Shown here in pieces: positions 5,293 through 5,786 of a stretch of 5,786 nucleotides of DNA. The notes below the pieces were generated by a model. That model did not search any database, had not been told where the DNA came from, and saw nothing but the letters and a program-made list of their open reading frames with translations. The stretch is from Actinomycetota bacterium. GTDB taxonomy: Bacteria; Actinomycetota; Acidimicrobiia; Acidimicrobiales; Palsa-688. The DNA is taken from contig JAMDDF010000102.1 of NCBI GenBank assembly GCA_023489205.1, positions 1 through 5,786 of the forward strand, in the 5' to 3' direction. Position numbers and translations under genes: made by a program. Each line of letters opens with the position of its first letter. Positions within the stretch are counted from its first letter, which is position 1.

Positions 5293-5711
5293 AGTGCCGT
5301 AGCTGCCGGGAGCCGGCCGTTATCGAGTTACGCCGGCACAACGCCGGGTTTTGCGCGCCCTGTTTCCTCACCTACTGCCGCAACCAGGTAGTGCGCGCGG
5401 TCGAAGAACACAAGATGATCGCCCGTGGGGAGAGGGTCCTGGTGGCCGTTTCGGGAGGCAAGGACTCCCTTGCCCTTTGGGACCTGCTCCTTGACCTCGG
5501 CTACCAAGCTGATGGCCTCTACATCGGGCTGGGCATCGGTGGCTACAGCGAACCCTCCGGCGAATACACGAGGTCCTTCGCCGAGGCGCGCGGGGTGACC
5601 CTGGTCGAGGTGGACCTTCCGGGCGACTTCGGCTACGACATCCGCAGCGGAGCAGCGGCCGACCATCGCGTGCCGTGTTCGGCCTGCGGGCCTCCCGAAG
5701 CGTATAGGTGA
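5289..5711 (+). CDS. ttuA: TtuA/Ncs6-type tRNA 2-thiolation enzyme, truncated at a breakpoint
   Basis: The N-terminal part of a PP-loop tRNA sulfurtransferase is present. It starts with a zinc finger (C3, C6, C22, C25), then a helix, then the ATP pyrophosphatase loop SGGKDS (55-60), which adenylates the target base. VPCSACG follows at 128-134; its C130 and C133 match the positions of the first two [4Fe-4S] ligands known in Thermus TtuA. Normal members are about 300 or more residues with a third ligand cysteine and a second zinc finger; all of that is missing. Recognisable homology ends at Gly134 (about 5689); the last six residues before the TGA at 5709-5711 are junk read from the opposite strand of another gene. 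The GTG start overlaps the carrier stop by 4 bp, and GGAG (5275-5278) inside the carrier gene serves as its ribosome-binding site. As written, the product could not be functional. Confidence 0.88.
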   Translation: MKCRSCREPAVIELRRHNAGFCAPCFLTYCRNQVVRAVEEHKMIARGERVLVAVSGGKDSLALWDLLLDLGYQADGLYIGLGIGGYSEPSGEYTRSFAEARGVTLVEVDLPGDFGYDIRSGAAADHRVPCSACGPPEAYR

Positions 5712-5786
5712 GGCGTTCGTTTTGAGAAAGGGCCTGCTGAAGCTGGCCCTTGGTCTCGAGCAGGCGCTCTTCGAGCGTGCGGACCC
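5686..5786 (-). CDS. arc: Fragment of proteasome-associated AAA+ ATPase ARC/Mpa (N-terminal coiled coil)
   Basis: Read from the right edge on the minus strand, with the first full codon at 5784, the frame gives TLEERLLETKGQLQQALSQN followed by ERLTYTLREAR. This heptad-patterned, Leu/Glu/Gln-rich sequence resembles the N-terminal coiled coil of ARC/Mpa, the ring ATPase that captures Pup-tagged proteins and feeds them to the actinobacterial proteasome. In the family the motif LxEAR is followed by more coiled coil and a LREEVxxL segment; here the frame instead enters the antisense of ttuA after the codon at 5688-5686. Only about 33 residues are visible, without Walker motifs, so the identification rests on a short coiled coil and should be held with caution. 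The start codon lies beyond the right edge. Together with ttuA it defines a breakpoint. Confidence 0.6.

Noticed and set aside
5684..5786. Simple one-base frameshift in ttuA
   Set aside because: Removing one base after the CxxC motif restores a CGLPKR-like peptide, but the sequence after it does not resemble TtuA, while the opposite strand reads as an ARC-like coiled coil. A breakpoint explains the data better.

Overview
The window is high-GC, densely packed DNA and looks like an actinobacterium. GTG starts, 4-bp start/stop overlaps, a Septum_form-type lipoprotein and a fragment resembling the actinobacterial proteasomal ATPase ARC all point that way. The combination of genes suggests Acidimicrobiia or a relative, but that is inference. 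No tRNA, rRNA, IS element or CRISPR array is visible.

Left part (1-1453, all minus strand). A lipoprotein with a septum-formation-like domain is followed after 35 bp by a DUF4280 PAAR-like spike-tip protein. After a 239-bp gap containing hairpins comes the N-terminus of a contractile tail-sheath protein, cut by the window edge. Sheath plus DUF4280 indicates the edge of a contractile injection system (CIS) or a phage-tail-derived particle. The lipoprotein next to it is a candidate envelope component.

Middle (1619-4097). A minus-strand membrane fatty-acid desaturase with all three histidine boxes is divergent from a plus-strand PBP4/DacB-type (peptidase S13) D-Ala-D-Ala carboxypeptidase. The carboxypeptidase carries an in-frame 15-bp tandem repeat (GPASM pentapeptides) between its signal peptide and its catalytic domain.

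Right part (4113-5711, plus strand). Downstream of the carboxypeptidase is a tightly packed, probably co-transcribed series: a holin-X-like two-TM protein, an 84-aa single-TM protein, a 77-aa protein, a ThiS/MoaD/TtuB-like ubiquitin-fold sulfur carrier, and the first ~134 residues of a TtuA-type tRNA 2-thiolation enzyme. The carrier and enzyme form a sulfur-transfer pair. The carrier's Gly-Gly is not C-terminal: four residues (AVAQ) follow.

Right edge. TtuA homology stops abruptly near 5689, just after its CxxC Fe-S/catalytic motif. From there to the end the minus strand encodes what looks like the N-terminal coiled coil of ARC, itself cut at the same point. Two convergent genes truncated at one breakpoint, 95 bp from the window end, suggest either an inverted amplification/assembly chimera or a real rearrangement.
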